A stretch of DNA of 64,000 bases from the NCBI GenBank assembly GCA_009746045.1, contig RPFO01000288.1, forward strand, positions 1,542,911-1,606,910, read 5' to 3'. The notes under the pieces were generated by a model. It was not told where the DNA came from. It saw only the letters and a program-made list of their open reading frames with translations, and ran no database searches. Of the stretch, positions 60,627-64,000 are shown piece by piece; the first letter of the stretch is position 1, and each line of letters starts with the position of its first letter. Source of the stretch: Mesostigma viride. Lineage: Eukaryota; Streptophyta; Mesostigmatophyceae; Mesostigmatales; Mesostigmataceae. Both the position numbers and the translations under genes were made by a program.

Positions 60627-60830
60627 ATGGGGACGGATCCCATGTATGTCTTCAGTGAGACCGCGGTCCCTAGAGAGCCAGCGCCGCCTTTGACATCAGA
60701 TACCGGAACCGGGCCTGCCCGGTTTCCGTGCACCGAGCCTGGATGCAAGAAGGACTTTAAAAGCCAACTGAAGGCGGAAGGACGACTCATATCAACACGG
60801 AATTCATAAAAGGCCACAAGGCAGGACGGT
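60627..60830 (+). pseudogene. Small ORF with partial C2H2-type motif
   Basis: ATG at 60627 (MGTDPMYVFSETAVPREPAP) leads to PCTEPGCKKDFKSQLKAEG, the Cys half of a C2H2 finger (C-x4-C-x3-F). The His pair (HGIH) is present in the +1 frame just downstream, so a one-base shift may have broken the finger. Confidence 0.35.
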
Positions 60831-60962
60831 GGGCGGTGAGCCAGTGGTAGTTGGCTCGCGGGCTGGAAGAGACAGGATGAGAGCAGCCAGGTTAGCTGCC
60901 TTGGTGGGAATGGCTACAGGTATCCGTGCCTAAAAAATATCTGTGTATGATAATATTACGCA

Positions 60963-61142
60963 ATGGATCCAATTTTTACAGAGTCTGACCTGATCGAGAT
61001 TTCCCAGTGGATCGTACTGTCCCCGAGCATGCCACGAGAGTTCATCGAGGCCGCGTTTTTGTATTGTAGAAAGAAACCTATGGGAAAGGAAAACGCGCTC
61101 TCAAACGCGCTTTCAAGGACGCAAAAGAGGGCGAAGTGCTAG
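60963..61142 (+). CDS. 59-aa small ORF, unknown
   Basis: ATG at 60963, after AT-rich sequence (GATAATATTACGCA). Reads MDPIFTESDLIEISQWIVLS and PREFIEAAFLYCRKKPMG, a helical small protein, and ends in TAG at 61140. Nothing further identifies it. Confidence 0.4.
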   Translation: MDPIFTESDLIEISQWIVLSPSMPREFIEAAFLYCRKKPMGKENALSNALSRTQKRAKC

Positions 61143-62042
61143 TTAACAGACCCGAAATCAAATCGGAGTTGATGGAATCTTGAGATCCATTGCATTACCG
61201 AAAGAGGCAACATTCGTTTCCCTTGAAAATTCAAGTACAACGGACGGCGCGCAAATTTCAGCGTACGGACTGATCCAGGACCGGATCGACCAAACCCGAT
61301 CTGCCCAAATCTGCCCAAATCTTTCACTTCACGAGTCACTACCGGATCTGTACGGCACCTGCGGGCCGACTTCCTGATTCCGTGGACTCCGAGCATAGAA
61401 CATTTTTTTCTGAGACGGCAGGCTTAGTCTTTAAATTAGACCAACCTCGGGCAGTGTTCGATGGCATGGAAGCTCTTGCTGTCGTTTAAACGGCGCTGTC
61501 AATTAAGTCTGTTGGTTTTTAATTTTGACAGGACTCGCCCAGCATGTTTTCCGCATGTTTTTAGCTCCAGGAATTATAACAGCTGTAATATCACCAGTGG
61601 AATGCGGGAGGGGAGGTCGGGCTTAAGGAAAACTTTCTTTCGTTGTCATGCCACCATTCAAGCTCCGTGGTTACATGCACGACAGTGTAAGGCCCCTTCA
61701 AGAGAAGTTTCTGCGATCATAGACCGATAGTGCGCCACCGGTACTGGTAGAGAAATTTCATGCGTTTCTTGGAACGCCTATAGGCTTAATGACGGCTAGG
61801 CAAACGAGCTACTATCTCGCCCCGGCTAATCTATGAAACGTAAGTGTGCCGCCTTTCCCGTGCGCTTGCAAGTGTGGGGATCTCAGCGGGTCATTCGTTG
61901 TCACGTTTACGAAGCGTCTACCCATGTGTTCCATGGCAAACGCGGTGTGCCTGGCATCCGCAATGTGCTCTGAGCATGGGTGTGTTCGGCATTGGTCTCG
62001 GCCGCAGCTTGTCAGGCCCTGAGTCGCGATGCACGAAGCACG

Positions 62043-62076
<34 letters not shown>

Positions 62077-62389
62077 ATGACTCTTTGTGTCCGTAGCCAG
62101 TGTTGCCGCTTTAGTTCTGATGTATGACTTGCATCGCAGCACTTTGATATCAACACGGCTCACATTACCAGATTACTAGCAACACTGGTTACATGTTGCA
62201 AACTGCATTGGTATACAGATAATATTACAAATGCAAATAATCTGTACATAATATACAAAAGAGATGTCAATAATCTGCATTGAAGAAGATGCAGGTGTTT
62301 GACTGTGCATGGAGGCAAGAGCTGCTTGTTGATAGCAGCCACCGCCATGGGCTATGTTGTGTCGCTTTCACATATATTTGCCCATCGTC
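61143..62389. other. Non-coding region with a (GT)n tract
   Basis: No gene supported on either strand. A (GT)n/(GC) tract lies at about 62043-62076. Confidence 0.5.
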
Positions 62390-63320
<931 letters not shown>

Positions 63321-63402
63321 TGGATTATGAAACAAATTGAAAGCACGGGCGCACAACATCAACCAATATCATAACTTATTTTACTGTACAAGGTAATGTT
63401 CA

Positions 63403-63705
63403 TTGGTACCACATGCATTACTGGACAACTTTGGAGTTGGGTTTGATATGGCCTGCAGGCTATCTATTGTGAAAACTGCAAGGCATGCTGGTATGGCTAC
63501 TAAGTGGAACACCATGAATGGAATCCCTAGGAACACCAAGCCTAGTAATGTAAATTACAGGTGGCACAACTGGCACACACCACATCGTGGCAAATATAAG
63601 CCTGGACTGCAACAGATGATGGCATTTTCCTGTTATGGCATGGTCGATCGGAGGGAATTTTCAACTTTTAATGCCGATGGACAATGTGAAAGTTATTCCA
63701 CATAG
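63403..63705 (+). pseudogene. Possible transposase fragment
   Basis: An open frame (no ATG at its start) reads LLDNFGVGFDMACRLSIVKT, GKYKPGLQQMMAFSCYGMVD and a short tail. DNFGVGFDMACRL resembles the Y-D-x-A/G-C-x-L segment of large KDZ-type transposases, but the match is short and no other motif is in the window. Confidence 0.25.
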
Positions 63706-64000
63706 GGCGGCCCGGCACTCAGCTGCTAACGTCTAGCTGACAACAAGCTTCACGGCCGAATCAGGGATGCAGCGTCCACTATTAAACCAAGGCATATGAA
63801 AAAAAATTCCTGCACAACGTCGGCTTACCGATGGTTGTGGTTAGCATGCGTGAACAAGAAGATTGTGTGGTTTGTACGCCAGTCTGATCCGGCGACATGG
63901 CAGTGGCTGCCGGCCAGCACATGCGCATGCCATTCGACATGCTGAATGGGGGGCTGTGCGTTAAAATCAAAATGAACATGACAAACATCTCATGTAAGAA
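63706..64000. other. Window end, nothing recognised
   Basis: Short frames only; no repeat or RNA gene identified. Confidence 0.4.

Overview
The window is nuclear DNA of a eukaryote, most likely a unicellular green alga. It has spliceosomal introns, long simple-sequence and satellite arrays, a chromovirus-type Ty3/gypsy element, copia-like and LINE retroelements, a hAT-like DNA transposon, and relics resembling algal polinton-like viruses. No rRNA, organellar gene or named housekeeping gene fixes the species, so the taxonomy is inference. Most of the 64 kb is mobile DNA; only three or four host-type genes can be modelled.

Layout. 1-0.86 kb: broken LINE ORF1. 1.26-2.74 kb: BAH-domain gene, four phase-consistent exons, open at the 3' end. 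3.0-4.5 kb: a 184-bp satellite and microsatellites. 5.5-10.6 kb: a two-exon gene whose single intron holds a 4-kb heptamer (TCCTCMC) satellite. 10.9-15.9 kb (minus): a transposase-like gene with a GC-rich repeat domain and one in-frame TGA. 17.4-42.7 kb (minus): a gene with two RanBP2-type zinc fingers, whose fourth exon is split by a 22.4-kb insertion. 43.1-46.9 kb: virus-like cluster (capsid-like remnant, small ORF, Ig-repeat/LamG-like fibre, two unknown ORFs). 47-53.4 kb: inverted and direct duplications of LINE pieces and a ~450-bp repeat. 53.4-56.2 kb: a gag-only LTR element. 56.2-57.7 kb: APE-type LINE ORF2. 57.7-59.3 kb: a broken unknown gene. 59.5-61.1 kb: a second set of decayed, virus-like small ORFs. 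61-64 kb: mostly non-coding, with (CT)n, (CCCA)n and (CCCG)n tracts.

The 22.4-kb insertion is a four-level nest that can be read base by base: copia-like element 2 (24488-32973, TSD CCCTG) lies in the pol of copia-like element 1 (22496-38835, TSD CAATG). That lies in a non-autonomous hAT-like element (21497-39170, 8-bp TSD GTGGATAA), which lies in the extra ORF of a Ty3/gypsy chromovirus derivative (17952-40392, TSD CCTG), which lies in exon 4 of the zinc-finger gene. Removing each layer with one TSD copy restores the reading frame at each junction checked.

Both copia-like elements carry integrase before a retropepsin-like domain and then RT-RNase H (GAG-INT-PR-RT-RH), an RT motif HGDD in place of YVDD, LTRs ending AGTT...AACT rather than TG...CA, and an additional ORF upstream of gag. 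That lineage and the virus-like cluster at 43-47 kb are the most unusual content.
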